The notes below the pieces were generated by a model that ran no database searches, was not told the origin of the DNA, and saw only the letters and a list, made by a program, of their open reading frames with translations. From NCBI RefSeq assembly GCF_900113035.1, contig NZ_FONX01000012.1, positions 62,001 through 126,000 on the forward strand: a stretch of 64,000 nt of DNA, read 5' to 3'. Positions 21,712 through 30,056 of this stretch are shown here, one piece after another. The position numbers and the translations under genes are program-made. Source of the stretch: Paracidovorax wautersii (GTDB lineage: Bacteria; Pseudomonadota; Gammaproteobacteria; Burkholderiales; Burkholderiaceae_C). Each line of letters opens with the position of its first letter. Within the stretch, counting starts at the first letter, position 1.

Positions 21712-22803
21712 ATGACGCTCCGATTCCAATCCGCCTCCTCTCCCGCCGCATCGTCAGCCCCGGCGCTGCGCACCCGGCTGACCTTCGTGGCCGCTGCCTG
21801 CGCTGCCGCCGCGCTGCTGTCGGGCTGCGAAACCACCAACATGCGCATGGGCAGCGCCGATGCCAAGACCGTCGCCACCGGCGCGGCCGGCGGCGCCAGT
21901 GCCTCGGGGGAGAACTCCGAGCTGCAGAAGTGCTCCGCGCCGATGGGCACGGTGTCGCTGGTCGAGAACCAGGACGCCGGCTGGTACACCATCCTGCGCA
22001 ACGAATACAAGCTGCCGCCCACCGCCAACCTGCTGCGCCTGATGATCCAGCAGTCCAACTGCTTCGTCGTGGTCGAGCGCAGCGCGACCGGCATGCGCGC
22101 GATGGACCGCGAGCGCCAGCTCATGGGTTCGGGCGAGATGCGCGGCGGCAGCAACTACGGTCGGGGCCAGGTGGTGGCGTCCGACTACGGTCTGTCGCCC
22201 GAAGTGGTCTTCTCCAACGGCGATGCCGGCGGCATCGGCGGCGCCCTGAGCGGCCTGCTGGGCAGCCGCGGCTCCGCGCTGGCGCAACTGAGCGGCAGCC
22301 TGAAGACGCGCGAGGCCAGCGCCATGCTGACCCTGGTGGACAACCGCTCCGGCGTGCAGGTGTCGGCCTCCGAAGGCAGCGCGTCCAAGAGCGACTTCGC
22401 TGGCCTGGGCAAGCTGATCGGTAATTCCGCAGGCGGCAGCCTGGGCGGCTACCAGAACACCCCGGAAGGCAAGGTCATCGCCGCCGCCTTCATGGATGCC
22501 TACAACCAGATGGTCGTGTCCCTGCGCAACTACAAGGCGCAGAGCGTTCAAGGACAGGGCCTGGGCGGCGGCGGCCGCCTGACGGTGGACGGCTCGGCCG
22601 CTCCTTCGCAGACCCGCGCTGGTGCGTCCATGTCGATGCGTGAGGCGCAGGACCGCCTGGGCAGCCTGGGCTACAACGTCGGCACGCCCGACGGCTCGGC
22701 CGGCCCGCGCACCACCAGGGCGCTGCGCGAATTCCAGAAGGACAAGGGCATTCCCGTCACCGGCCGCCTGGACACGGCGACGCAGGACGCACTCTCGCGT
22801 TGA
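21712..22803 (+). CDS. CsgG-like lipoprotein with C-terminal peptidoglycan-binding domain
   Basis: The 363-aa product has a long signal sequence with lipobox LLSGC (Cys39), so it should be lipid-anchored. Residues about 70-270 resemble the CsgG/HfaB domain (SNCFVVVERS, SLKTREASAMLTLVDNRSGVQ, VIAAAFMDAYNQMV). CsgG forms outer-membrane secretion pores for curli. After a Gly-rich linker, residues about 305-362 form a peptidoglycan-binding repeat (AQDRLGSLGYNVG, GPRTTRALREFQ). No curli genes are nearby, so curli export is unlikely; an envelope role is the safe inference. Confidence 0.8.
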   Translation: MTLRFQSASSPAASSAPALRTRLTFVAAACAAAALLSGCETTNMRMGSADAKTVATGAAGGASASGENSELQKCSAPMGTVSLVENQDAGWYTILRNEYKLPPTANLLRLMIQQSNCFVVVERSATGMRAMDRERQLMGSGEMRGGSNYGRGQVVASDYGLSPEVVFSNGDAGGIGGALSGLLGSRGSALAQLSGSLKTREASAMLTLVDNRSGVQVSASEGSASKSDFAGLGKLIGNSAGGSLGGYQNTPEGKVIAAAFMDAYNQMVVSLRNYKAQSVQGQGLGGGGRLTVDGSAAPSQTRAGASMSMREAQDRLGSLGYNVGTPDGSAGPRTTRALREFQKDKGIPVTGRLDTATQDALSR

Positions 22804-22817
22804 GCGAGCGCACACAA

Positions 22818-22839
22818 GGCCTGCGGGATGCCGCAGGCC
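22818..22839 (+). other. Hairpin after the CsgG-like gene
   Basis: GGCCTGCGG-GATG-CCGCAGGCC, a perfect 9-bp stem, lies 15 bases after the stop codon. It has no T-tract and precedes the strong terminator below. Confidence 0.5.
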
Positions 22840-22848
22840 GTATCTGAC

Positions 22849-22882
22849 AAAAAAAGACCCGGCCCCGCGGCCGGGTCTTTTT
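22849..22882. terminator. Bidirectional terminator between the CsgG-like and Bug genes
   Basis: AAAAAGACCCGGCC / GGCCGGGTCTTTTT with a CCGC loop makes a 14-bp perfect stem, with U-runs in both directions. It separates the convergent genes at 21712-22803 and 22905-23921. Confidence 0.92.
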
Positions 22883-22904
22883 CCATGGGGCGTGCGGCCT
22901 GGCT

Positions 22905-23921
22905 TCAGCCGGCCTTGATGCCGTTGCGCCGCGCGATGTCGCCCCAGAGCTGGTAGCTGTCCCGCGTCAGCGCGGCGAGGCGCTCGGGCCCGCCGCCGCC
23001 CACCAGATCGCCGTTCTTGGTGATGGGGCCGGCCACGGCCGGATCGGCCAGCGCCGTGGCCAGGGCGGCGTTGGTGCGGCGTGCGATGTCGGCAGGCAGC
23101 CGGGGCGGGCCCCAGAGGCCCACGAAGACGGTCACGTCGAAATGCTTGAGGCCCAGTTCCTGCGCCGTGGGCACCTGCGGCAAGGCGGGCAGCCGCGTGG
23201 CGCCGGTCACCAGAATGGGCCGCAGCTTGCCGCTCTGGATGAAGGGCAGCAGCAGCGAGGCCGCGTCGATCAGGCAGGGAACCTGGTTGCCCACCAGGTC
23301 CTGGATGGCGGGTGCGCTGCCCTTGTAGGGGATCTGCGTCATGGCCGGCAGGCCGGCGCGTTCGCGCAGGTATTCCATGGCCAGGTGCGTGTTGCCGCCG
23401 CTGCCCGCCGAGGCATAGCTGAAGCCGCCGGAGGCCGCGCCCTGCCGGACCCAGGCGGCGAAGCCCGCCAGATCCTTCGCGGGCGAGGAAGGGTGGACGC
23501 ACAGCACCAGCTGCGATTCGAGGATCAGCCCGATGGGCGTGAAGTCGTTCGGGTTGGGCGACGGCGAGTCGTAGGTGTGCGGGTTGATCGTGAGGCTGGT
23601 GTTGGCCACCAGCAGGCGGTAGCCGTCGGGCGCGGCGCGGTGGACCTCGGCGGCCGCGATGTTGCCCGAGGCGCCGGGCTTGTTCTCGACCGTGAAGGGC
23701 TGGCCCAGCGACTGGGCCAGGCTGCGGCTGATGGCGCGCGCGCCCACGTCGGTCAGGCCGCCGGGCGGGTAGCCGACGACCAGCGAGACGGGCCTGGCGG
23801 GCCAGGCGCCGGCGCTGCCCTGCGCAAGGGCGGCCAGCGGCGCGAGCAGGCCGGAGGCCGTGGTGGCTGCGGCCGTGCCGAGCAGGGCGCGGCGGGTGGT
23901 GGATGCTGATCGGTGGTGCAT
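22905..23921 (-). CDS. Bug-family (TctC-like) periplasmic binding protein
   Basis: The 338-aa protein has a twin-Arg-like signal (STTRRALLG, then a hydrophobic stretch ending ALAQ) and the typical Bug start (WPARPVSLVVGYPPGG) with VENKPGASGNIAA. Bug proteins bind carboxylates or amides; they are very numerous in Comamonadaceae, often without transporter genes nearby, as here. The start at 23921 has a strong AAGGAGGAGA ribosome binding site. Ligand unknown. It lies downstream of the NAD salvage operon but probably has its own promoter. Confidence 0.85.
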   Translation of the reverse strand: MHHRSASTTRRALLGTAAATTASGLLAPLAALAQGSAGAWPARPVSLVVGYPPGGLTDVGARAISRSLAQSLGQPFTVENKPGASGNIAAAEVHRAAPDGYRLLVANTSLTINPHTYDSPSPNPNDFTPIGLILESQLVLCVHPSSPAKDLAGFAAWVRQGAASGGFSYASAGSGGNTHLAMEYLRERAGLPAMTQIPYKGSAPAIQDLVGNQVPCLIDAASLLLPFIQSGKLRPILVTGATRLPALPQVPTAQELGLKHFDVTVFVGLWGPPRLPADIARRTNAALATALADPAVAGPITKNGDLVGGGGPERLAALTRDSYQLWGDIARRNGIKAG

Positions 23922-23978
23922 GTCTCTCGTCTCCTCCTTGTTGTGGGCCCGGCATCCGGTGGGGTCCGGGTGCGGCGC

Positions 23979-24008
23979 AGTGTAGGAAGACGAGCGATAA
24001 CGATCCAA
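23979..24008 (-). promoter_or_regulatory. Candidate promoter of the Bug gene
   Basis: On the minus strand TTGGAT (24008-24003) and TACACT (23984-23979) are 18 bp apart, about 60 bp before the start codon. The match is moderate. Confidence 0.35.
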
Positions 24009-24030
24009 TCACTTTTGAGGGCTGAACGAT

Positions 24031-24048
24031 GCCAATGGAGGCATTGGC
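24031..24048. other. Hairpin after nadM
   Basis: GCCAATG-GAGG-CATTGGC forms a 7-bp stem (9 with a wobble) 40 bases after the nadM stop. It could mark the end of the NAD operon, but has no U-run. Confidence 0.35.
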
Positions 24049-24088
24049 GTAAACCCGCGATGCAGGTGCTTCGGGCGCTTCAGGTGTT

Positions 24089-25132
24089 TCAGGCGCTCTG
24101 GCCCGTGATGTCCAGGAAGTGGTCGAGCATGTGGAAGTGGTCCTCGAAGAAGGCGTCCTCCAGCCCGGCCAGGCGCTCGATGGGCATCCACAGCACTTCG
24201 GCCGCGTCGTCGTCGGCACGCACGGCGGGAAAGGCGTCGGCGCCCAGGTCGAAGTAGTGCGCGTGGGTGATGGTGCGGCCGCGCTGGCTGCGGTCGGGGT
24301 GGTCGAACACGGTGGCCTCGCGCAGCGCGGCGCGCATGCGCTCTTCGGGCAGGGCGCAGTGGGTTTCTTCCTGCAGCTCGCGCAGGCACGATTGCCAGAC
24401 GGTCTCACGCTGTTCGAGGAAGCCGCCGGGCACGGCCAGCTGGCCCTTGCCGGGCGCGTGGGCGCGGCGGATGAGCAGCACCTGGTCCTGGCAGCGCAGC
24501 ACGGCATCGACGGTGACGAAGACGGGCGGGTAGGGCGCCGCGGCCCAGGCGGCGCGGTAGTCGCGCAGCATGCGCCATTCCTGCTGCAGCGCGGCGTAGG
24601 CGGGATCTGCGGCGAAGCGCTGCAGGAAGTCCAGCGTGCTCGCAGGCATCTGCCCGGCCAGCGGCTGCAGCGCCCGGGGCACGTCCTGCGCATCGGCGGC
24701 GCCGAAGTAGGCATCGCGGATGGCGGTGGCGTCGATGCTGCCCTGGCGCTCGGCGGCGATCAGCTGCCAGCCGGGAAAAGCGCGCAGGTAGCTGCTGCTG
24801 GCGTCCTTGAAATGGCCCACCAGGCCGATGCGCGCGCCGGGCGCGGTGTGCTGCGCCACGGCCTGCCGCACGGCGGCGACCCAGCGCGCCTCGTTGTAGT
24901 GGTCGCGCACCGGCAGCACGGTGACGCGGGCGCGTTCGGCGGCGGGCAGGGCGTCCAGCAGCATGGCCTGGCGCTCGGTCCAGGCGAAGGGGTTCTTGGG
25001 CGAGCGCGCCTGCCAGGCCGATCCCATGATGACGATGGCCTGCGGGGCGCTTTCCAGTGCCTGCCGCAGCAGCGCCAGGTGGCCGTGGTGGACGGGCTCG
25101 AAACGGCCGATGAGGATGGCGGTGTCGTACAT
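24089..25132 (-). CDS. nadM: Bifunctional NMN adenylyltransferase / Nudix hydrolase
   Basis: The 347-aa protein joins an NMN adenylyltransferase domain (GRFEPVHHGH, 9-18, with the nucleotidyl-transfer HxGH) to a C-terminal Nudix domain (about 210-340). The first makes NAD from NMN; the second is thought to hydrolyse ADP-ribose. The Nudix box GGFLEQRE...REL-QEET is nearly complete, but the usual Gly after EEx is His. The start at 25132 is chosen because the catalytic domain begins there. It is the last gene of pncA-pncB-nadE-nadM. Confidence 0.93.
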   Translation of the reverse strand: MYDTAILIGRFEPVHHGHLALLRQALESAPQAIVIMGSAWQARSPKNPFAWTERQAMLLDALPAAERARVTVLPVRDHYNEARWVAAVRQAVAQHTAPGARIGLVGHFKDASSSYLRAFPGWQLIAAERQGSIDATAIRDAYFGAADAQDVPRALQPLAGQMPASTLDFLQRFAADPAYAALQQEWRMLRDYRAAWAAAPYPPVFVTVDAVLRCQDQVLLIRRAHAPGKGQLAVPGGFLEQRETVWQSCLRELQEETHCALPEERMRAALREATVFDHPDRSQRGRTITHAHYFDLGADAFPAVRADDDAAEVLWMPIERLAGLEDAFFEDHFHMLDHFLDITGQSA

Positions 25133-25288
25133 GCGCGAAGGGGGAGGCGGTTGCCCACGGGGCCCAGGCGGTCGGGCCGGTGCGGGAGGGGTGGATCTGT
25201 CTCTACAAAAAAGTGAGCGGCATGCGCTGGCGGAACAAGCGCTGCGGGGCATTTTGACGCAAATGAACGCCGTCGCCGGGGCTCGCGC

Positions 25289-26992
25289 TCAGCGGTACAC
25301 GGCGGCGATCGGCATCTGCCGCCCGTTGCCGAAGGCCTTGGCGCGCACGCGCAGGATGGGCGGGGCCTGGCGGCGCTTGTATTCGCTGCGCGCCACCAGC
25401 AGCCGCACGCGCTGCACCAGGGCCCGGCCGGCTTCGTCCTGCTCCAGCCGCTGCACGAAGGCGCGGGCGGCGGCGTGCTCGTCCTGCGCCAGGCCCTCGC
25501 CCTCGATCAGCAGCTTGAGGATCTCGTCGAGCACCGGGTAGGGCGGCAGGCTGTCCACGTCGCGCTGGCCGGGGGCGAGTTCGGCCGAGGGCTCCTTGTC
25601 GATGATGGCCTGCGGGATCAGCTCGCGCCCGGCCTGCGCGTTCACATGGCGCGCGAGGGCGAACACCTCGGTCTTGTAGAGGTCGCCGATCAGGCCCAGG
25701 CCGCCGTTGGTGTCGCCGTAGAGCGTGCAGTAGCCGACCGAGATCTCCGACTTGTTGCCGGTGGTGAGCAGCAGGTGGCCGAAGGCGTTGGAATATTCCA
25801 TCAGCGTGGTGCCGCGGATGCGCGCCTGCAGGTTCTCCAGCGGCAGGCCGGCCAGGGGCTGGGCGAACGAGGCCTCGAACTGCCGGGCGTAGCCCGCCAC
25901 CAGCTCGGCGATGGGATGGGTGTGCAGCGCCACGCCGAGGTTGCGGCACAACTGCACCGAATCATCGACCGAGCCGCTGCTGGAAAAGCGCGAGGGCATG
26001 GTGATGCCCACCACGTTCTCCGGCCCCAGCGCCTGGGCGGCCAGCGCCAGCGTGAGCGCGCTGTCGATGCCGCCGGAGCTGCCCACCACGGCCTGCGTGA
26101 AGCCGCAGCGCCGCGCGTAGTCGGCCAGGCCCAGCACGATCTGCTGGCGGTAGAACTCCATCGTGGGCAGGCCCTGCTGCGGCACGGGCGCGGGGGCGGT
26201 GCCGTCGCCCAGGCTGAAGCGGCCATCGGCCGAGAGCTGCAGCGTGCAGATGTCTTCGGCGAAGCGCCTGGCCTCGAACACCACGCCGCCCGCGGGCTCG
26301 GCGGCGAAAGACGCGCCGTCATAGACGATCTGGTCCTGCCCGCCCACCTGGTTCACATAGACGATGGGCAGCCCGTGCCGGCGTGCCGCGCCGCCGAAGA
26401 CCTGGTGGCGTTGCTCCCGTTTGCCGATGTGGCTGGGGCTGGCGTTGATGCTCACGACCACGTCGGGCGCGGCGTCGGCCATGCGCAGCAGCGGGTTGTG
26501 GGCGTAGTCGGCCTGGGCGTCGTTCCAGCCGTCCTCGCAGATCAGGAAGCCGACCTGCGCGCCGGCGATGCGCAGCACCTTGGCGACGTCCGGGCCTGGC
26601 TCGAAGTGGCGGCGCTCATCGAAGATGTTGTAGGTGGGCAGCAGCTGCTTGGCGTAGTGCAGCCGCACCTCGCCGGCCTGCAGCACCAGCAGCGCGTTGT
26701 GCAGGCGCTTGCCCGGCCCCTGCGTGCGCGTGGGCGCGCCCACCACCCAGTGCAGCGAGGGCAGGGCGGCCGAGGCGGTGCGCAGCGCGGCCAGGCCCGC
26801 GTCGATGCGGGCGAGGAAAGCCGGCTCGTCCAGCATGTCGCCGGGGTAGTAGCCGCACAGCGAGAGTTCGGGAAAGACGACGAGGTCGGCACGCTCCTGC
26901 GCCGCCTGCCGTGCGGCGGCCTCCATGCGCTGCACGTTGCCTTCGATGTCGCCGACGGTGGGATTGAGCTGGGCCAGGGTGATGCGGAGCAT
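25289..26992 (-). CDS. nadE: Glutamine-dependent NAD+ synthetase
   Basis: The 567-aa enzyme amidates nicotinate adenine dinucleotide to NAD+. An N-terminal nitrilase-like glutaminase (1-270) shows the triad Glu42 (FPELSLCGY), Lys115 (HYAKQLLP) and Cys152 (LICEDGW). The synthetase domain has the P-loop SSGGIDSAL (305-313) and TGNKSE. Starting at ATG 26992 with AAAGGA upstream, it lies 23 bp behind pncB. A 156-bp gap separates it from nadM. Confidence 0.96.
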   Translation of the reverse strand: MLRITLAQLNPTVGDIEGNVQRMEAAARQAAQERADLVVFPELSLCGYYPGDMLDEPAFLARIDAGLAALRTASAALPSLHWVVGAPTRTQGPGKRLHNALLVLQAGEVRLHYAKQLLPTYNIFDERRHFEPGPDVAKVLRIAGAQVGFLICEDGWNDAQADYAHNPLLRMADAAPDVVVSINASPSHIGKREQRHQVFGGAARRHGLPIVYVNQVGGQDQIVYDGASFAAEPAGGVVFEARRFAEDICTLQLSADGRFSLGDGTAPAPVPQQGLPTMEFYRQQIVLGLADYARRCGFTQAVVGSSGGIDSALTLALAAQALGPENVVGITMPSRFSSSGSVDDSVQLCRNLGVALHTHPIAELVAGYARQFEASFAQPLAGLPLENLQARIRGTTLMEYSNAFGHLLLTTGNKSEISVGYCTLYGDTNGGLGLIGDLYKTEVFALARHVNAQAGRELIPQAIIDKEPSAELAPGQRDVDSLPPYPVLDEILKLLIEGEGLAQDEHAAARAFVQRLEQDEAGRALVQRVRLLVARSEYKRRQAPPILRVRAKAFGNGRQMPIAAVYR

Positions 26993-27015
26993 GGCGGTGT
27001 CCTTTGTGGCGGGAT

Positions 27016-28239
27016 TCAGCGGAACTGCAGGGCCTGCGCGGGCGGGGCGATGCCGAACACCTGGCGCAGGTAGGCCAGGAAGGTCTCGTCGTCGCACAGC
27101 GTCTTGCCCGGGCTGTCGGAGAGCTTGGCCACCGGCTGGCCGTTGGCGCGCGTGATCTTCATCACGATGTGCAGCGGCTGCAGCTGCGGCGCATCGCCCA
27201 TGTCGTTGGTCAGCTGCGTGCCGATGCCGAAGCCCAGCTGCACGCGGTCGCCGAAGTGGCGGTAGAGGGCGATGGCGCGGTCCACGTCCAGCCCGTCGGA
27301 GAACACCAGCCGCTTGGCGTGGGCGTCGATGCGCAGGCGCGCGTAGTGGCCCAGCGCCTTCTCGCCCCAGACGATGGGGTCGCCCGAGTCGTGCCGCAGC
27401 CCGTCGAAGAGCTTGGCGAAGTAGAGGTCGAAGTCGGCGAGGAAGGCGTCCATGCCCACCGTGTCGGTCAGCGCGATGCCCAGGTCGCCGCGGTATTCCT
27501 GCACCCAGTCTTCCAGCGCGGCCTGCTGGAAGTCGCGCAGCCGCACGCCGAGCGACTGGTAGGTCTGCAGGTATTCGTGCGCCATGGTGCCGATGGGCAC
27601 GAGGTTCAGGTCGCGCGCCAGCAGCACGCTGCTGGTGCCCTTGAACCACTGCGGCGCCTCCTGCGCCAGGGTCTGCACCACCTCGCGCTGCCAGGGGCCG
27701 CTGAAGCGCCGCCGCAGGCCGAAGTCGAACATCTCGAAGGGGTGGCGGCAGGGCGCCTCGCCTGCCAGCCGGCGCAGGCGTTCCAGCTTGGCCGCGAGCC
27801 GGGCGCGGCCCTGCGACAGGGCGCCGGCCTGGTCCACGCGGCGGAAATACAGCTCGTTGACGATAGCCAGCACGAAGATCTCGAAGCCCATCACATGCAC
27901 CTGCGGGCCGCGCGCGACGATGCGCAGGTGCTCGCCCTCGGCCCGCGCCTCGATGAAGCCGCGCTGGAACTGGAAGAGCCGCAGGAAGTCGATGAAGTCG
28001 CTCTGCAGGAAGCGCAGCCCGCCCAGGTAGTCCAGATCGGCGGCGGTGAAGCGCAGCGCGCAGAGCTCGTCGAGCGCGGCGTTCACCTCGTCCACCAGCT
28101 CGGCGAGCGGATAGGCCGGCCGGTTGCGGCACACGAAGCGGTACTCGGCCTGCGTCTGCGGGTGGCGGTGCAGCAGCGCCTGCCACATGGTGAACTTGTA
28201 GAGGTCGGTGTCGAGCAGGCTGGTGATCACGGGGCGCAT
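27016..28239 (-). CDS. pncB: Nicotinate phosphoribosyltransferase
   Basis: The 407-aa enzyme makes nicotinate mononucleotide from nicotinate and phosphoribosyl pyrophosphate. Family marks are LLDTDLYKFTMWQA near the start, GTMAHEYLQ, RHDSGDP and FGIGTQLTND. It takes the nicotinate formed by PncA and feeds NadM/NadE. The start at 28239 is chosen because this is where the conserved N-terminus begins. Confidence 0.95.
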   Translation of the reverse strand: MRPVITSLLDTDLYKFTMWQALLHRHPQTQAEYRFVCRNRPAYPLAELVDEVNAALDELCALRFTAADLDYLGGLRFLQSDFIDFLRLFQFQRGFIEARAEGEHLRIVARGPQVHVMGFEIFVLAIVNELYFRRVDQAGALSQGRARLAAKLERLRRLAGEAPCRHPFEMFDFGLRRRFSGPWQREVVQTLAQEAPQWFKGTSSVLLARDLNLVPIGTMAHEYLQTYQSLGVRLRDFQQAALEDWVQEYRGDLGIALTDTVGMDAFLADFDLYFAKLFDGLRHDSGDPIVWGEKALGHYARLRIDAHAKRLVFSDGLDVDRAIALYRHFGDRVQLGFGIGTQLTNDMGDAPQLQPLHIVMKITRANGQPVAKLSDSPGKTLCDDETFLAYLRQVFGIAPPAQALQFR

Positions 28240-28296
28240 GGCGCAGGTCTCCGGTTGCTTCTGTTGTGATAGCGGGGTGCGCAGGCGGGGCAAGGG

Positions 28297-29154
28297 CTAG
28301 AGACGGATCTGGCTCGAATCGGCCAGCTGCGCACCCTGGGTGCGCATCGCCTCCAGGAAGGCGCCGTGCTGCGCCTCGAAGCCTGCCACCGGGCTCATGC
28401 AGTCCGTCAGCAGCACGATGCGCGCGGCGGTCCAGCCCGGCTGCAGGCGGGGCAGGTGCTGCACGATGTGTTCGGTGGTGGCGCGCACGCAGTGGCTGCT
28501 GGCCTCGCCGCCGATCAGCAGCAGGTCGGCCTCTCCCAGGCGCTGCAGCAGGCGCGTGTCCAGCGCCGTGGCGGGGTCGGCCGGGTCCGGCACCTCGGCC
28601 TGCAGGGCGCTGTAGTGCTCCGTCCAGGGGTTCATGCCCTTGAACACATGCTGCACGGCGCGCTGGCGGGCGGCCTGCCACGCGCCGCAGGCGGCCAGCA
28701 CGTCGGCATGCAGGCCATGGCCCCAGCTGCCGATCTCGCAGTGCACGGGCCACACCATCAGGGTGTAGCGGCCCTGCGCTTCCAGGGCATCCAGGTAGGC
28801 CAGCACGCGGGGGAGCGCTGCGGCATCGGCCGGGGCGAACTGCCCGCCGCGCACCTGCTGCGCGGTGATGGGCGTGAACGGCGCGACCGCGCCGCCGTCG
28901 CCCCTGCGCCAGAAGCCGGGGTGGGCCGCGTCGTAGCGCTGGTGCGAATCGAGCGTGACCGTCACCGCGTCGATGCGCTGCGCGTTCGCCTGCAGGAAGG
29001 CCGCGAGCCGCTGCATGTCGGCATGCGCGCCGGCCACGGGCAACGAAGGCGCCACCGCCCGCCCGGTGGGCGCATGGCCCGGCTGCCAGTCTGCGGGCAG
29101 GTCGCAGAAATCGTTCTGCGGATCGATGGCCAGAAGATGGACGGTGCGGGTCAT
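28297..29154 (-). CDS. pncA: Nicotinamidase-like isochorismatase-family hydrolase
   Basis: The 285-aa protein has the isochorismatase-fold triad: Asp11 (IDPQNDF), Lys172 (VFKGMNPWTEHY) and Cys222 (GGEASSHCVRAT), with the metal ligands of LDSHQRYDAAHP. Nicotinamidase deaminates nicotinamide to nicotinate, which suits its place at the head of pncA-pncB-nadE-nadM. It is longer than the classical ~210-aa PncA, so the assignment rests on the operon as much as on sequence. Confidence 0.85.
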   Translation of the reverse strand: MTRTVHLLAIDPQNDFCDLPADWQPGHAPTGRAVAPSLPVAGAHADMQRLAAFLQANAQRIDAVTVTLDSHQRYDAAHPGFWRRGDGGAVAPFTPITAQQVRGGQFAPADAAALPRVLAYLDALEAQGRYTLMVWPVHCEIGSWGHGLHADVLAACGAWQAARQRAVQHVFKGMNPWTEHYSALQAEVPDPADPATALDTRLLQRLGEADLLLIGGEASSHCVRATTEHIVQHLPRLQPGWTAARIVLLTDCMSPVAGFEAQHGAFLEAMRTQGAQLADSSQIRL

Positions 29155-29182
29155 GGCGGGCCTCCTGTTTTGCGATGGCTGC

Positions 29183-29215
29183 AGTGTAGATTGGTTAGTT
29201 CATTAGTGCAACTAA
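29183..29215 (-). promoter_or_regulatory. NAD operon promoter with NrtR-type operator
   Basis: Leftward promoter: TTGCAC (29211-29206), 17 bp, TACACT (29188-29183). The operator is the dyad TTAGT-GCA-ACTAA at 29203-29215, with a further TTAGT half-site at 29195-29199, so three half-sites cover the -35 element and spacer. A repressor bound here would block RNA polymerase. The neighbouring nrtR gene makes NrtR the obvious candidate. Confidence 0.75.
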
Positions 29216-29361
29216 GTGGCTGGGATGCTTGGCGAAAAGATGTTGCAGAGCGTAGGAGCCGAGGGAATAGGCCGCTTCTGCGCGGTGCGGTGGTACGCTC
29301 CTTCGTCCATCGATGATCGAAACCCGTTTCCCCAGCCTCCCCTTTGCCTACCCCGCCAGCC

Positions 29362-30045
29362 ATGCCCGCCGCTCTGCCGCCGCCCATCCTCTGCACCGTC
29401 GATGTCGTGCTGCTGACCCTGCGGGCCGGTGCGCTGCACGTGCTGCTGGTGCGGCGCGACAAGGCGCCCTTCGCCGGTGCGTGGGCGCTGCCGGGCGGCT
29501 ACATCCATGCGCAGGAAGACAGCGACGCCCAGGCCAGCGCCGCGCGCGTGCTGCGGGACAAGGCCGGGCTGCAGAGCCCGTATCTGGAGCAGCTCGCCAC
29601 CTTCTCAGGCATTGCGCGGGACCCGCGGGGCTGGTCCGTCGCCGTGGCCTATTGCGCGCTGGTGCCCGAGCACCTGCTGCCGGCCGATGCGCTGGCGAGC
29701 GGCGCAGCCCTGGTGGGCGTGGACGAGCTGCCGGCGCTGCCCTTCGACCACGGCCAGATCGTGCAGGTGGCGCTGGAGCGGGTGCGCAGCAAGAGCCAGT
29801 ATTCGTCGTTGCCGGTGTACCTGTGCAGCGAGCAGTTCACGCTGCCGCAGCTGCAGGCCGTCTATGAATCGGTGCTCGGCGAGCCGCTCAACAAGGTGAG
29901 CTTTCGCCGCAAGATGGACGAGCTGGGCATGCTGGAGCCGGTGCCCGGCGCGCTGCACAGCGGCGGCGCGCACCGGCCGGCGCAGCTCTACCGGCTGCGG
30001 CCGGAATTCCGGCGGCACCTGTCGCTCTCGGCGCGGGGGCTGTAA
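29362..30045 (+). CDS. nrtR: NrtR, Nudix-type transcriptional repressor of NAD genes
   Basis: The 227-aa protein has an N-terminal Nudix-like domain (about 8-140: VLLVRRDKAPFAGAWALPGGYI) whose Nudix box is degenerate, and a C-terminal winged helix (about 150-220, YSSLPVYLCSEQFTLPQLQ, FRRKMDELGML). This is the NrtR architecture; NrtR senses ADP-ribose and represses NAD biosynthesis genes. It is divergent from pncA-pncB-nadE-nadM with an operator between. ATG 29362 is preferred to a TTG at 29344. Confidence 0.9.
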   Translation: MPAALPPPILCTVDVVLLTLRAGALHVLLVRRDKAPFAGAWALPGGYIHAQEDSDAQASAARVLRDKAGLQSPYLEQLATFSGIARDPRGWSVAVAYCALVPEHLLPADALASGAALVGVDELPALPFDHGQIVQVALERVRSKSQYSSLPVYLCSEQFTLPQLQAVYESVLGEPLNKVSFRRKMDELGMLEPVPGALHSGGAHRPAQLYRLRPEFRRHLSLSARGL

Positions 30046-30056
30046 GAACGTGTTCA
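30043..30056. repeat. Tip of the 280-bp repeat at convergent gene ends
   Basis: TAAGAACGTGTTCA matches the end of the large repeat at 680-692. Its first three bases are the nrtR stop and its last three, read leftward (TGA), are the hemerythrin stop. It has GAAC/GTTC arms. Confidence 0.5.
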
